Below, one piece after another: positions 29,628-38,290 of a stretch of 64,000 nucleotides of DNA. Made by a program: the position numbers and the translations under genes. The number at the start of each line of letters is the position of its first letter. The first letter of the stretch is position 1. Where the stretch lies: the NCBI RefSeq assembly GCF_027596085.1, contig NC_072460.1, positions 12,344,326 to 12,408,325 of the forward strand, written 5' to 3'. The DNA is from Anoplopoma fimbria. Lineage: Eukaryota > Chordata > Actinopteri > Perciformes > Anoplopomatidae. The notes beneath the pieces are model-generated. The model ran no database searches. It was not told the DNA's origin and saw only the letters and a program-made list of their open reading frames with translations.

Positions 29628-31745
29628 CTCATCATTGTAGACGGCCATCTTTCCTTGTTTTTCTATTTGATATACAGAGAAAGTAGCTGTTTAAGTCTCC
29701 TGTGTTTCAGTTCACGAGGTTGCCGTCTCACTCTTCTTTCTGCAGGTATTGACCTGATAGCTGCCTTCTATGGCTGTCTGTATGCGGGGGTCATCCCTGT
29801 GACGGTGAGGCCGCCCCACCCACAGAACCTGGCTGCTACTCTCCCGACTGTCCGCATGATCATCGATGTGAGTGCAAATCTCTTTCTAATTAATAGAGCT
29901 TCTATCAGATATCATTTTTCACTCAACCATTACCAAAGCATGATGAATTCAAGTGTAATTATCAAAGTAGTAGTACCTGTGTAGTAGTACAAATAAAAAT
30001 CTTATACAGCTCTTTGAGGGGAGACTCCTCAGGCAGAAATAATGGGGTTTTTTCATGCACTACTTTAATCAATGTCTTGCAAATGTATGGAATTTTACAT
30101 TATATATATTTAAAGGCCGTTTTCTTAAAATTAGTTTCTTTCTCATTATCTGAGCCAGTAAACTCTGCTTCATTTGATTTACATTCACTTAACTTTCCAG
30201 TTCCATTCCCATATATATTCTGATGTTTTTTACTGAGGGGTTTGTTCATATATCAAAATCAAGCCTCTTTCTTTTTTTTTTTTAATGGCTGTTGACAGTA
30301 TTTTCTGATTTATGGAGTGATACAAAGAGATTTTCAAAGGTCCCTCTGTAAACAGCCGTGACTCTAATCTGTAAACAAATTGAGACAAGAATTTTTAACC
30401 TAACTTTATCCTATGTTCAGATATCTGTTTTTACCTCATTAGCATATTTAAACATTTTAAGAAAACTTGAAATATAATAAATAATTCTCTTCATGTAAGT
30501 AATCAACTGTGGAAGATTCATGGCAATATCTATTAGTAACATGTTATACCTTATCAACTGCTTTAATTTGTCAATATTATATCGCTCTCAAGAATTACTA
30601 GAGTAATGTATTATAATTGTCAAAGTGCCATAAAGTGAGTAACTGAGACCCAACCAGATTCAGTGAAGAACCTCTTTTATTGACCCCCATAAGTGATTTC
30701 CCTGGAGGGAAGCAAATAAAATGGAATTTCACCTCAGGGATCAATAAAGTATAACAATGATTAAATGCCTGTTTATTTGAGTGATATCTCTAACAGAGGG
30801 TTTGTATCAGAGGTCACTGTTAAAGCATTGTATTTTATATCCTTGAATGAACTTCTTTTTTTTGTTTGGTTTAACAGGTGAGCAAAGCAGCCTGCATCCT
30901 CACCACTCAGCCTCTTATGAGGATCCTCAGGTCCAGGGAGGCTGCAGCCAGCGTCAACATCAAGACGTGGCCCACGATCATCGATACAGGTGCTGGAGAT
31001 CTGTTCAAATAGGATTAGCTTAGAGGCATTAGAATTGACGTGAAGCAGCCGACCACAGTTGTTCTTATACACCTCTGGGAGAGCTCGGATTTAGCACAAA
31101 ATGTTCCCCATGTTCCCCTTCTGGCAACAAGGAGTCCTGTTTGCACACTGTCCAACTCTGAACATGTGGGGGAAACCTAATGTAGACTAAAAGCTACTCC
31201 CTGTAGTCCTTAATATATTTTCAGCAAGTTGCAACAGAGTGATACTGCAAATGACAAATACAAAAACATGGAACAATTACCAGGTTACACATTCCCAAAG
31301 GCAAACAATAACACTAAAAGATTTATTTTGTACAGTAAGAAAATAACAAACAAATCACTCTCCTCTTCTCACAGATGATCTCCCCAGAAAGCGGCCTCCT
31401 CAAATTTATAAACCTCCTACAGCTGAGATGCTGGCCTACCTGGACTTCAGCGTGTCCACCACCGGCATGTTGACTGGAGTCAAGGTAAATGACACTCACT
31501 AATCATGCATGTGTGTATAACATGAAATAATTGCTTTAGATAAAGCTGATTTGCTCTTTTTGTGTAGTTTGATGACAGCATACAGTATTTTTTAAGAGTT
31601 TCTTTTTTTGGTAGATGTCTCATGCTGCAATCAGCACTCTGTGCCGCTCCATTAAGCTGCAGTGTGAGCTCTACTCCTCACGCCAAATAGCCATCTGCCT
31701 GGACCCATACTGTGGCCTAGGCTTCGTCCTGTGGTGCCTCTCCAG

Positions 31746-31783
<38 letters not shown>

Positions 31784-33244
31784 ACACAGACTGAATATCA
31801 TATTCCACATAAGATGCGGATGCCTGTAAATGTGGTATTGTGTGTAATCAGTGTGTTTCTGTCCCAGTGTTTACTCAGGTCACCAGTCCATCCTTATCCC
31901 TCCCCTGGAGCTGGAGAGCTCGCTGCCTGTGTGGCTGAGCACGCTCAGTCAGTACAAGATCAGAGACACCTTCTGCTCCTACTCCGTCATGGAGCTCTGC
32001 ACCAAAGGCTTGGGAACCCAGACGGAGATGCTGAAGGTCAGAATCACACTCCTTCCCCTTTGACATTTCATTTCTGTCATTACTCTAATGACAACACAGT
32101 GGAATTGGTTGCATAAGAATCTCATCTGCTGTTAAGGTTACTAATAAATACCTGTCTGATTTAAAAGTCAGAGTTTTTCATTTATTTTTTAGACACTATG
32201 TCTTTATTAGTGAGGTGAGAGAAGACAGATATTGAGGGGAGAGAGAGAGATAGGGGACATGAATAGATACAGTAAACGTTGTACATTGTCAATACTTTCA
32301 GACCAAACCAAGCTGCAACTAATCTGATAGATAAATTGAATACTTATTAAATAGAGTGTAAGTGTTAACAGTCTGTGGAATTGTATGTCTTAAGTCATAA
32401 ATCTGGTTCTTGTGGTTCAGCATAGCTCCATATCTCAACTAACTTTTGCTAAAATTGTCCACTGATGCAGAGTTCATGTTTGTGTCAGGCTCAGTCTACA
32501 CCTAACTGTTAAAAGTGTGAATAACCTTTATCTGTGTGTGTCTCCAGGCCCGGGGTCTGAATCTGTCGTGCGTGCGGAGCTGTGTGGTGATAGCAGAGGA
32601 GCGTCCTCGCCTCGCTCTCACGCAGTCCTTCTCCAAGCTCTTTAAAGATCTCGGCCTGTCGGCGCGTGCTGTCAGCACCGCCTTTGGCTCCAGGGTCAAC
32701 CTGGCCATCTGCCTGCAGGTTGGTTTCATACGGACACACACTGAGATATCTTCACTCTTACTCCCTAATTCAACTAATCAAAGGGTGTCTTATACATTTT
32801 CCAGTCTACAGTGTTTAATCTTGAAAACTTACCCTCCAGTTATTTTTGTTACATTTTTAGTTACCATGTTCATGTTTCTTTATTCTACGCTACAGATATA
32901 TGTTTTTATACCAACCTTATGTATTACTGAATGATAAATGGGGCAAAAAGCTTCAGGTTCAGTCAGATTTCTTACATTTCAGGGTATTAATTTTCCTCTC
33001 TGCATCCTCAGGGCACTGCTGGACCAGACCCGTCCACCGTCTATGTTGACATGAAGTCGCTGCGTCACGACAGGTAAGACTGGAAACAACTGCTATTGTC
33101 ACATGATCCGACTGGTCAGATCGAAACAGAATGACTGACATTTGGCCGTGTCCTTTAGGGTGAGGCTGGTGGAACGAGGAGCGCCACAGAGTATTCCACT
33201 CATGGAGTCTGGCACTGTAAGTATTGATTATTGGCTAAAAGGGC

Positions 33245-33276
<32 letters not shown>

Positions 33277-35308
33277 GCGTGTGCGTGCGTGATGCTCTCA
33301 CTCACCACAGACGCAGAGAGGTACTGGAAGTGGTTGCATTATCTCTAAAGCTAAACTCTCACTTTATGTTCTCCTCTAAGATCCTACCAGGAGTGAGGGT
33401 CATCATAGTTAACCCAGAGACCAGAGGCCCACTCGGAGATTCACATCTTGGGGAGGTGAGTGGAGAGAGGCAAAAAGGATCATCGGATGCTGACATTTTA
33501 ACATTTCACATTTTGACATTTTCTTCTTAAAATTCTGCAACATACTAAGAGTTTTCTCTTTCATAGAGCAAAGCGAGCACAGCTATCCGACACAAAAATC
33601 TCTGAATTTGAATGTGTGAAATCCTGGATTGACTGTGAAACTTAGATTTCAGAGGTCACTCAAATATAAAAAAGTACTCCAGGCTTCATAACTTTTTGTT
33701 TTGTCTCGGTTCAGATCTGGGTGTCCAGCCCTCACAGTGCCAGTGGCTACTACACCATCTATGGGGAGGAGAGCCTGCAGGCGGATCACTTCAACACCAG
33801 ACTGAGCTTTGGGGAGCCCCACACTCTGTGGGCCAGGACGGGCTACCTGGGCTTCATCAAGAGGACTGAGCTACTGGATGCAAGCGGAGGTCAGAGGACA
33901 TTTGAAAACAGTTGACCTCATTCACTTCCATTTTGCCTTTTTTTTTGGCGAGTCTTCAGAGGGGGGTGATGTCAATAACACAAGCTATCATTATGAATTG
34001 ATATTGTGACATCAACATATATTATGATATAACATTGGCATAAACCAGTTTGCTTAGTTGACTATCAACATTGCCCTGCCAAAATGCAACCAGAGTTCGA
34101 TAGATACCACAGCATAAACAAGGCTATAAACAACAGGTGGACAAATTTGTAGTGCCTAAAGCCATATTTGCACAGGACTAGTATTACCGGGGAAACGCAT
34201 TTGACTTAAAATGTAAGAGTCTGTGTTTGGTGAGGCGCATTCGCACTGGATAAGTCTGTATTGTTATTATCCCCGGGTAAGTTGTAAACGCTCTGCATAA
34301 CATTCCCTAATATAAAAATATTATACTACATACTATTTGTATTTAATTATATAAATGTTATAGTATGTAGGCCTATTTTTGTTTTTATAATATTCACAAA
34401 GACGTCTTGCTATGGTGCCTGTGCGAATGGGTACTATGTAGCGAGATGAGCCACATGAATTTGCACCCGAAATGCTGTCACAACTCATTTACAAATGCCA
34501 ACACAGCCTCCATAATTCCAACTGGGAAAGAGGCGGCAAAAGCCCAGAGAAAACAGTAATATTATCAAGTGACCTTTGATAGGTACTTTGCAGTGAATTT
34601 TTTACTTGACCAATTATGGACATGGCAGATTTGCACAGGGTTCAGATTACAGACATTTTAAGCAATTATTACAAATAACAGTCCACAGGTAATACTAGCC
34701 CATTATGCATAGGGCTTTATGTGTATACGTTTTCATATTTTCTAACCCTTCTTATGTCCACTACTATTAACAGTCTAATTCCTTTGTTCATCTACTCCAC
34801 AGATCGTCATGATGCCTTGTTCGTGGTGGGCTCTCTTGATGAAACGTTGGAGTTGAGGGGTCTACGCTATCACCCCATCGACATCGAGACATCCGTGTCC
34901 CGAGCCCACCGCTGCATTGCAGAAAGGTGAGGTTCTTCAATTGGTCATTTTCATGATTATATTTTTCTTCTTCTACACACAAGTAGAAAGATCATAGTCT
35001 GTAGTTCACTCAGTAAAACACGAAAACATGTGACTGAACACCTCTCGCTCCTCAGTGCTGTGTTTACATGGACCAACCTGCTGGTGGTGGTGGCGGAGCT
35101 GAGCGGCTCGGAGCAGGAGGCCTTGGACCTGGTGCCCCTCGTCACCAACGTGGTCCTGGAGGAACACCACCTCATCGTCGGGGTGGTGGTCATCGTGGAC
35201 CCCGGGGTGATCCCCATCAACTCCAGAGGAGAGAAGCAGAGGATGCACCTGCGGGACTCCTTCCTTGCAGACCAACTGGACCCCATCTACGTGGCCTACA
35301 ACATGTGA
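16368..35308 (+). CDS. dip2b: Disco-interacting protein 2 homolog B, exons 2-38
   Basis: Thirty-seven exons join in one frame to give about 1,553 residues, close to human DIP2B (about 1,576) once exon 1 is added. Order of parts: the end of the DMAP1-binding region (exons 2-4), a Ser/Pro/Gln-rich linker (exons 5-6), a first adenylate-forming-like domain (exons 8-23) and a second one (exons 25-38). Family members resemble acyl-CoA synthetases and fatty-acyl-AMP ligases; DIP2 proteins have been tied to diacylglycerol and acyl-lipid metabolism and to axon growth. Nucleotide-binding motifs are degenerate: STTGMLTGV stands in the P-loop position, and RTGLLGF and RTGYLGF stand where active enzymes have TGD. 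Paralogue choice: the C-terminal half resembles DIP2B more than DIP2A or DIP2C, and scn8a lies nearby as on human chromosome 12. Exon 1 and the start codon are outside the window. Confidence 0.96.
17779..17934 (+). CDS. dip2b: dip2b exon 3
   Basis: 52 codons: a Ser/Pro-rich stretch ending in basic RTHRSGGARDDRYRSD, which is conserved in DIP2 proteins. Phase 1 to phase 1, so skipping it would keep the frame. Confidence 0.95.
18104..18229 (+). CDS. dip2b: dip2b exon 4
   Basis: Encodes IHTEAVQAALAKHKEEKMAL and the following TKRRSAFVQSP, a highly conserved N-terminal DIP2 block. Phase 1 to phase 1. Confidence 0.96.
18460..18702 (+). CDS. dip2b: dip2b exon 5
   Basis: Low-complexity linker: SSASEDEGSLRRKAALSA, then WINRSVQ, a Ser run, and a Gln/Pro repeat (KTQPQPQPQLQP) that I do not recall in human DIP2B. 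Phase 1 to phase 1. Confidence 0.95.
18803..18931 (+). CDS. dip2b: dip2b exon 6
   Basis: Linker exon, ENSVPPDVTSSTPQD to SRSSMLDTADG. Phase 1 to phase 1. Confidence 0.94.
19706..19825 (+). CDS. dip2b: dip2b exon 7
   Basis: Encodes VPVNSRVSTKIQQLLNTLKR and PPLSEFFLDDSEEIVE, near-invariant in vertebrate DIP2B. Phase 1 to phase 1. Confidence 0.96.
20272..20469 (+). CDS. dip2b: dip2b exon 8
   Basis: Encodes PQPDPNTPKPEGRQ to LTALDITGKPLYTLTYG and opens the first adenylate-forming-like domain. Confidence 0.96.
20783..20874 (+). CDS. dip2b: dip2b exon 9
   Basis: Encodes KLWSRSLKLAYTLLNKLG and ends at PGDR in phase 0. Confidence 0.96.
20950..21060 (+). CDS. dip2b: dip2b exon 10
   Basis: Encodes VALVYPNSDPGMFWVAFYGC and LLAEVIPVPIEVPLSRQ, the A2-like core of domain 1. 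37 whole codons. Confidence 0.96.
21411..21534 (+). CDS. dip2b: dip2b exon 11
   Basis: Encodes DAGSQQIGFLLGSCGVSLAL and continues to GEIIQFK. Leaves in phase 1. Confidence 0.96.
21875..21984 (+). CDS. dip2b: dip2b exon 12
   Basis: Encodes GWPRMKWVVTDTKYLTKPSK to TDTAYIE. Confidence 0.95.
22403..22505 (+). CDS. dip2b: dip2b exon 13
   Basis: Encodes YKASKEGTVMGVAVSKISML, the degenerate P-loop (A3) site of domain 1, where active enzymes have a Ser/Thr/Gly-rich loop with Lys. Confidence 0.95.
22792..22856 (+). CDS. dip2b: dip2b exon 14
   Basis: Short exon encoding ETLVNVLDCKKDMGMWHGVL. Phase 1 to phase 0. Confidence 0.95.
22964..23057 (+). CDS. dip2b: dip2b exon 15
   Basis: Encodes SVMNRIHTITVPYAVMKACP and MSWVQRVHIHK. 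Confidence 0.95.
23624..23743 (+). CDS. dip2b: dip2b exon 16
   Basis: Encodes RVALVKCRDLHWAMMAHKDQ to LIVADGANP. Confidence 0.95.
23853..23967 (+). CDS. dip2b: dip2b exon 17
   Basis: Encodes WSVSSCDAFLNVFQSHGLKP to ALTVAIR. The Trp codon is split across the intron. Confidence 0.96.
24271..24410 (+). CDS. dip2b: dip2b exon 18
   Basis: Encodes RPGARGAPLPARAILSMGGL to VQDVGHIMPG. The donor is GTTAGC, a weaker but usable site; the frame requires it. Confidence 0.94.
24543..24679 (+). CDS. dip2b: dip2b exon 19
   Basis: Encodes LMCIVKPDGPPQLCKTDEIG to GVTKNTFE. Confidence 0.96.
25037..25117 (+). CDS. dip2b: dip2b exon 20
   Basis: 27 whole codons, VIPVNQAGAPIGEIPFSRTG then LLGFVGP. RTGLLGF stands at the A7 position, where enzymes have TGD. 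Confidence 0.96.
25230..25357 (+). CDS. dip2b: dip2b exon 21
   Basis: Encodes GSLVFVVGKIEGLLMVSGRR, the A8-like hinge of domain 1, then HNADDLVATALAVEPVKTVY. Confidence 0.96.
25521..25635 (+). CDS. dip2b: dip2b exon 22
   Basis: Encodes IAVFSVTVFYDERIVIVAEQ to SFQWMSRVLQ. Confidence 0.96.
26109..26310 (+). CDS. dip2b: dip2b exon 23
   Basis: Encodes AIDSIHQVGLYCLALVPANT then LPKTPLGGIH, the A10-like end of domain 1, and CPHTCVTNMPKPRQKQP. Confidence 0.96.
26421..26533 (+). CDS. dip2b: dip2b exon 24
   Basis: Encodes DVGPASMLVGNLVAGKRIAQ to DQDLIRK, the inter-domain linker. Confidence 0.96.
26700..26960. repeat. Decayed interspersed repeat with ATTAATC-rich ends
   Basis: GATTAATCAATTAATAATCTG near the left end and GATTAATCAATCAAGAAAATA near the right end flank the phrase AGTAAACTGAATATCTCC. 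I recognise this arrangement from a very common fish repeat ending in ATCGATTAATC motifs. A related decayed copy lies at 60,180-60,370. Confidence 0.5.
28075..28380. repeat. Retroelement-tail-like interspersed repeat
   Basis: Begins TTCAATTCAATCTTATTTCA, then AGGGCTTTACAATC and CCTTTTAACAGGAAAAAGAA. This resembles, from memory, a common fish retroelement tail (ATTCAATTTTATTTATATAGC type). No coding frame. Confidence 0.5.
28490..28640. repeat. Retroelement-tail-like interspersed repeat
   Basis: TTTATTTGGTAGGGACAATG followed by CACATTAATGAAACA and TTTTCATCTGTAGTCCCTAG, phrases that recur in many fish genomes. Family not assigned. Confidence 0.5.
29099..29179 (+). CDS. dip2b: dip2b exon 25
   Basis: 27 whole codons, HQFLSEALQWRAQTDPDHVL and YVLLNAK; opens the second adenylate-forming-like domain. 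The donor is GTAGAT, with a CA array starting 6 bases later. Confidence 0.96.
29185..29295. repeat. (CA)n array beside the exon 25 donor
   Basis: About 110 bases of CA repeat with three early interruptions, directly after a dip2b 5' splice site. Confidence 0.97.
29428..29551 (+). CDS. dip2b: dip2b exon 26
   Basis: Encodes GVAVCTATCAQLHKRAEKIT to NVVLLYPP. The donor GTAAAC runs straight into a CA array. Confidence 0.96.
29555..29626. repeat. (CA)n array beside the exon 26 donor
   Basis: About 35 CA units beginning 4 bases into the intron. Confidence 0.97.
29746..29867 (+). CDS. dip2b: dip2b exon 27
   Basis: Encodes IDLIAAFYGCLYAGVIPVTV then RPPHPQNLAATLPTVRMIID, the A2-like core of domain 2. 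Confidence 0.97.
29868..30877 (+). other. dip2b: dip2b intron 27
   Basis: A 1.0 kb AT-rich intron. Around 30,660-30,760 (TTTTATTGACCC ... GGGATCAATAAAG) it holds a short inverted pair typical of a fish retroelement tail. Nothing else recognised. Confidence 0.6.
30878..30989 (+). CDS. dip2b: dip2b exon 28
   Basis: Encodes VSKAACILTTQPLMRILRSR to WPTIIDT. Confidence 0.96.
31375..31484 (+). CDS. dip2b: dip2b exon 29
   Basis: Encodes DLPRKRPPQIYKPPTAEMLA then YLDFSVSTTGMLTGVK, the P-loop-like A3 motif of domain 2. Confidence 0.97.
31615..31745 (+). CDS. dip2b: dip2b exon 30
   Basis: Encodes MSHAAISTLCRSIKLQCELY to CLDPYCGLGFVLWCLS. The donor GTAACA leads directly into a CA array. Confidence 0.97.
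31748..31780. repeat. (CA)n tract beside the exon 30 donor
   Basis: About 16 CA units beginning 3 bases into the intron. Confidence 0.97.
31868..32036 (+). CDS. dip2b: dip2b exon 31
   Basis: Encodes VYSGHQSILIPPLELESSLP then TFCSYSVMELCTKGLG. Confidence 0.97.
32548..32718 (+). CDS. dip2b: dip2b exon 32
   Basis: 57 whole codons, ARGLNLSCVRSCVVIAEERP to AFGSRVNLAICLQ. Confidence 0.97.
33012..33073 (+). CDS. dip2b: dip2b exon 33
   Basis: Short exon, GTAGPDPSTVYVDMKSLRHD. Confidence 0.96.
33159..33216 (+). CDS. dip2b: dip2b exon 34
   Basis: Short exon, VRLVERGAPQSIPLMESGT. A GT array starts 27 bases after its donor. Confidence 0.95.
33243..33290. repeat. (GT)n tract
   Basis: GT repeat with GC interruptions toward the 3' end, inside the 164-base intron 34. 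Confidence 0.95.
33381..33455 (+). CDS. dip2b: dip2b exon 35
   Basis: 25 whole codons, ILPGVRVIIVNPETRGPLGD to HLGE. Confidence 0.96.
33715..33889 (+). CDS. dip2b: dip2b exon 36
   Basis: Encodes IWVSSPHSASGYYTIYGEES then LSFGEPHTLWARTGYLGF, the A7-like site of domain 2. Confidence 0.97.
34166..34710. mobile_element. Candidate miniature inverted-repeat element in dip2b intron 36
   Basis: Left GGACTAGTATTACC (34175-34188) and right GGTAATACTAGCCC (34689-34702) are inverted partners with one mismatch, about 530 bases apart. The similarity extends weakly outward. No transposase frame and no clear target-site duplication, so the outer borders are approximate. Confidence 0.45.
34803..34926 (+). 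CDS. dip2b: dip2b exon 37
   Basis: Encodes RHDALFVVGSLDETLELRGL then RYHPIDIETSVSRAHR, the A8-like hinge of domain 2. Confidence 0.97.
35056..35308 (+). CDS. dip2b: dip2b exon 38 (terminal coding exon)
   Basis: Encodes AVFTWTNLLVVVAELSGSEQ to RGEKQRMHLRDSFLADQLDP and ends IYVAYNM, the invariant DIP2 C-terminus, then TGA at 35,306-35,308. GEKQRMHLRD sits at the A10 position and keeps a Lys. Confidence 0.98.
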
Positions 35309-37215
35309 TTCACCAACCGATGAAAAAATGCAGAAAACTGAGCCAGGCTCCGAGAACAGACGTGAGGGAGAAGGACTTTGGGGGTGCATTCAGTAGAAAA
35401 CCCTGATATTCACGCTCAGATACACATTCAAATCACCAAACGATGTGGGAGTGCAAGTACAGTTCGAGTACTGTAACGAGAACGCGCTTCCCTTTCAGAA
35501 ACTCTTTATGCTTGGCTTCCACCTGCTCAGTCGCTGCATCCCAGGTTCACTGAGATCTACTGAGGGGGGGGCGGATATTTTCTGTCCTCTTCATAGTAAA
35601 TCCACTTGTCAAATGGAAGAAATGTTATCGTCATTCTCTCCACGCATCCCACTTCTCCCTCATGGCTCCAATTTATGTTTTTAAAGACGTTTTTAGTTTC
35701 ACCCTCCTTCCATTCCTTGTTTTTTTTTTTTTTTATCCTGAACTATTCATCCTCGTGTGTTTTATTATTTTTTAACCCCATTGATTCTTGAAGGCAGGAT
35801 GGCGCACTGAAACTGTTGAGAGGAGCTGGAACTTTGATCCTCTTGCACTTTAAGTCCTTGCACCTCTGAGTCCGCTTCCTGTCTCACCGGCCCTCAAAGG
35901 GACACACACACACACGCCCACCCCCCCCCATGTTTGCTGCTTTCATGAGAGCAAATCCACATCAGTATTAAACAGTGCCACCAGTGAGGGCAGCCCTATG
36001 GGGGGGGGGGGGGGGTCCTGACAGATCGCCTTCCTCTACCAGGTGCACCGTGGCTCTCAGCTCCCATCACATACTGGAGACGTGCTGTTGGCATTCACAC
36101 GTTACAAAAAGTCCTAAAAAAAAAATACACTTGAAGCATTTGTTGGTGTGGGAAAAGAAAGACTTGCTTCTTAAACATCCAAACCTGGATATTATCTTCG
36201 AGTCAGTCTGTTAGATAGTTCTTATGATTGTGAAATACTAATACATTTTTTTAAATGCACAGATTTTCCGAAGAAGAAGCTTAACCTGGTGTTTAGGTGC
36301 GCATGCTAATTTTGAATGCAGTCAATGACAATATGCAGGCCAAAAAAAAATAAAAAAATCCTGTAACAAGCCATGGAGTCCCACAGCAGTGGATTGGTTA
36401 TCAGTCTGAACTCAAAGGTGGAGTTTGAGCATTTGGACGGGATAATTAACCAGTTTCCTGGCTTGATCTGAATTGAGCCGCTATCTTTCAGTCTGTGTGT
36501 AGTTTCCCACATTCAAGCAAAGAGCATCTTTCATTTAATGTAAGCGTCACAGTCGATTAGATAGACGTAGATCATCAGAAGGCAAGTCAGTGCCTTTATA
36601 TCATGGACTGTTGAATTTCAAATAAATAAGATATAAAGAATGAGGACAGAACTTTGCCTTACTAAACTTGTGGAATTCAGTACTTTTTAATCCCTCATTT
36701 CTAGCTGTACTATTAGTTTTATTTAAAGGACTTTTCCACCATTTTTCACTCGTGGAATCGTACTCCAGTTTATAACTCATAACACGTGTCATGTTTTAGA
36801 GGAAAGGGGGGTGTCTTGTTCTTTTTACGAAAACCTTTGCGGTCCTGACTTTTCTCATTTCATCATTACCATTGAAACCAATTCTCTTTGAATGTCTGTA
36901 ACACTGAAAAAAAATAATTAGGAATTAACAATCAGTAAGGAACCCGTGATTAAAAAAATGGCAGAATCCTCCTTTATATATAAAATACGGAGGTAATAAA
37001 AGAGGGTGATGATGTTGTCTGTATACTGTATTTTAGAGGTCAAATATTACTGGTGTTAATGTGTACATGGATATGAACTTTGTTGATAAAAACTTGACTG
37101 ATCTTTCATACTTGACAGCATTTTCTGCATTGTTAATTTAATGGTATCACATTGCAAAAGAGAAAAAAAAAGTTTTCAGATTATTTTGGCAGGAACAATG
37201 TGCACTTTCCCAATA

Positions 37216-37248
<33 letters not shown>

Positions 37249-37683
37249 CTGAGGGCGTGTCTGGAGTGTGTGTGTGTGTGTCCAGTTCAACAGTGATGCT
37301 TGGCTTTTCTGGTGCAACAAGGTTTGTCTTTTGTAAGAAAATGATCCCAAAATATTGAACAATTTTTTTTTTCTTTCTTCTTTTTTATGTCGCTACCACT
37401 GAATTTTTATTATTTCAATCCAAGTTTGGAATCAGATATGTTTTATAGGGGGTTACATCAATATTTTCCTGATATTAATTTCTTTAAAACGGCACAACTT
37501 CTGCAAACAGATTGTTTGATTTTGAAGCAGCTTGACATACAGCACAACATGTCAGTAAACCACTTTTCGTTCAGTGACGGACACTGATGACATGTCGGCG
37601 AGCCAGTATTTGGGGCACATTCGAGCTTCTGAGCTGCTGTGTGATAATTGCTTTGTTGCTACTGTTTCACTTCGACAAGTTTT

Positions 37684-37689
37684 AATAAA
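37684..37689 (+). terminator. dip2b: Candidate poly(A) signal for dip2b (proximal)
   Basis: AATAAA in TTTTAATAAAGTTTTATAAT, 2.4 kb after the stop codon, followed by T/G-rich sequence. Confidence 0.45.
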
Positions 37690-38273
37690 GTTTTATAATG
37701 TCATGTTGGCCTTCAAGCCTTTTCAATAGACGTTGGTGCTATTCAATAAGGGAAAGTTGACAGACTTTTTTTTCTCCAATGTCATGACAAAGAAGTTTTC
37801 TTCCTGGATGCCCTTTTTGTGTGAAAATAAGTCGTTCTTTTTCCATGCCAACATTTCACTCACTGCACGGTTCTGAAATTGTTTATCATCACCAGTTTTC
37901 ATCAGTTTTGAGATCTGATGAAAACCCTCTCAACACGCAACTCAACATGGACAAAGCAACTCGACATATCTACCATTTCCATTTGATTATTTATTTCAGT
38001 TGTCCAGTTGTGAGGACTGGCGTGCATTTCAAACCTCCAAAGTTCTTCTAAGCACAAAATGTAAATGTACATGTGAGGTAATGAAATTAGGATCTTTCAC
38101 ACAAAAAAAAACTCAAGGGCCCACAATGTATACCTCAGCAACTGTCTGTTCACTATGCATCCTTGAGCTGCAGCAAAGACATTCTGAACTAGTCAATGGT
38201 GCGATAACTTCTAACAACATGTCTTACTTGACAAAAAACACTGTCACATTGTCATTGGATGTGTTTCATGTCA

Positions 38274-38279
38274 AATAAA
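38274..38279 (+). terminator. dip2b: Candidate poly(A) signal for dip2b (distal)
   Basis: AATAAA in GTCAAATAAAAAAAATCC, followed by TTTGTCAG. A second candidate end. Confidence 0.4.
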
Positions 38280-38290
38280 AAAAATCCTTT

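Larger units (their letters stand above)
35309..38290 (+). other. dip2b: dip2b 3' UTR (end approximate)
   Basis: Non-coding sequence after the dip2b stop with no splice-like or coding structure. It contains a 15-G run near 36,001, GT tracts at 37,221-37,281, and candidate poly(A) hexamers at 37,684 and 38,274. Mammalian DIP2B also has a 3' UTR of several kilobases. The true end is not provable from sequence. Confidence 0.6.

Noticed and set aside
35006..35406. Long frames on both strands over dip2b exon 38
   Set aside because: Shadow frames of a GC-rich conserved coding exon.
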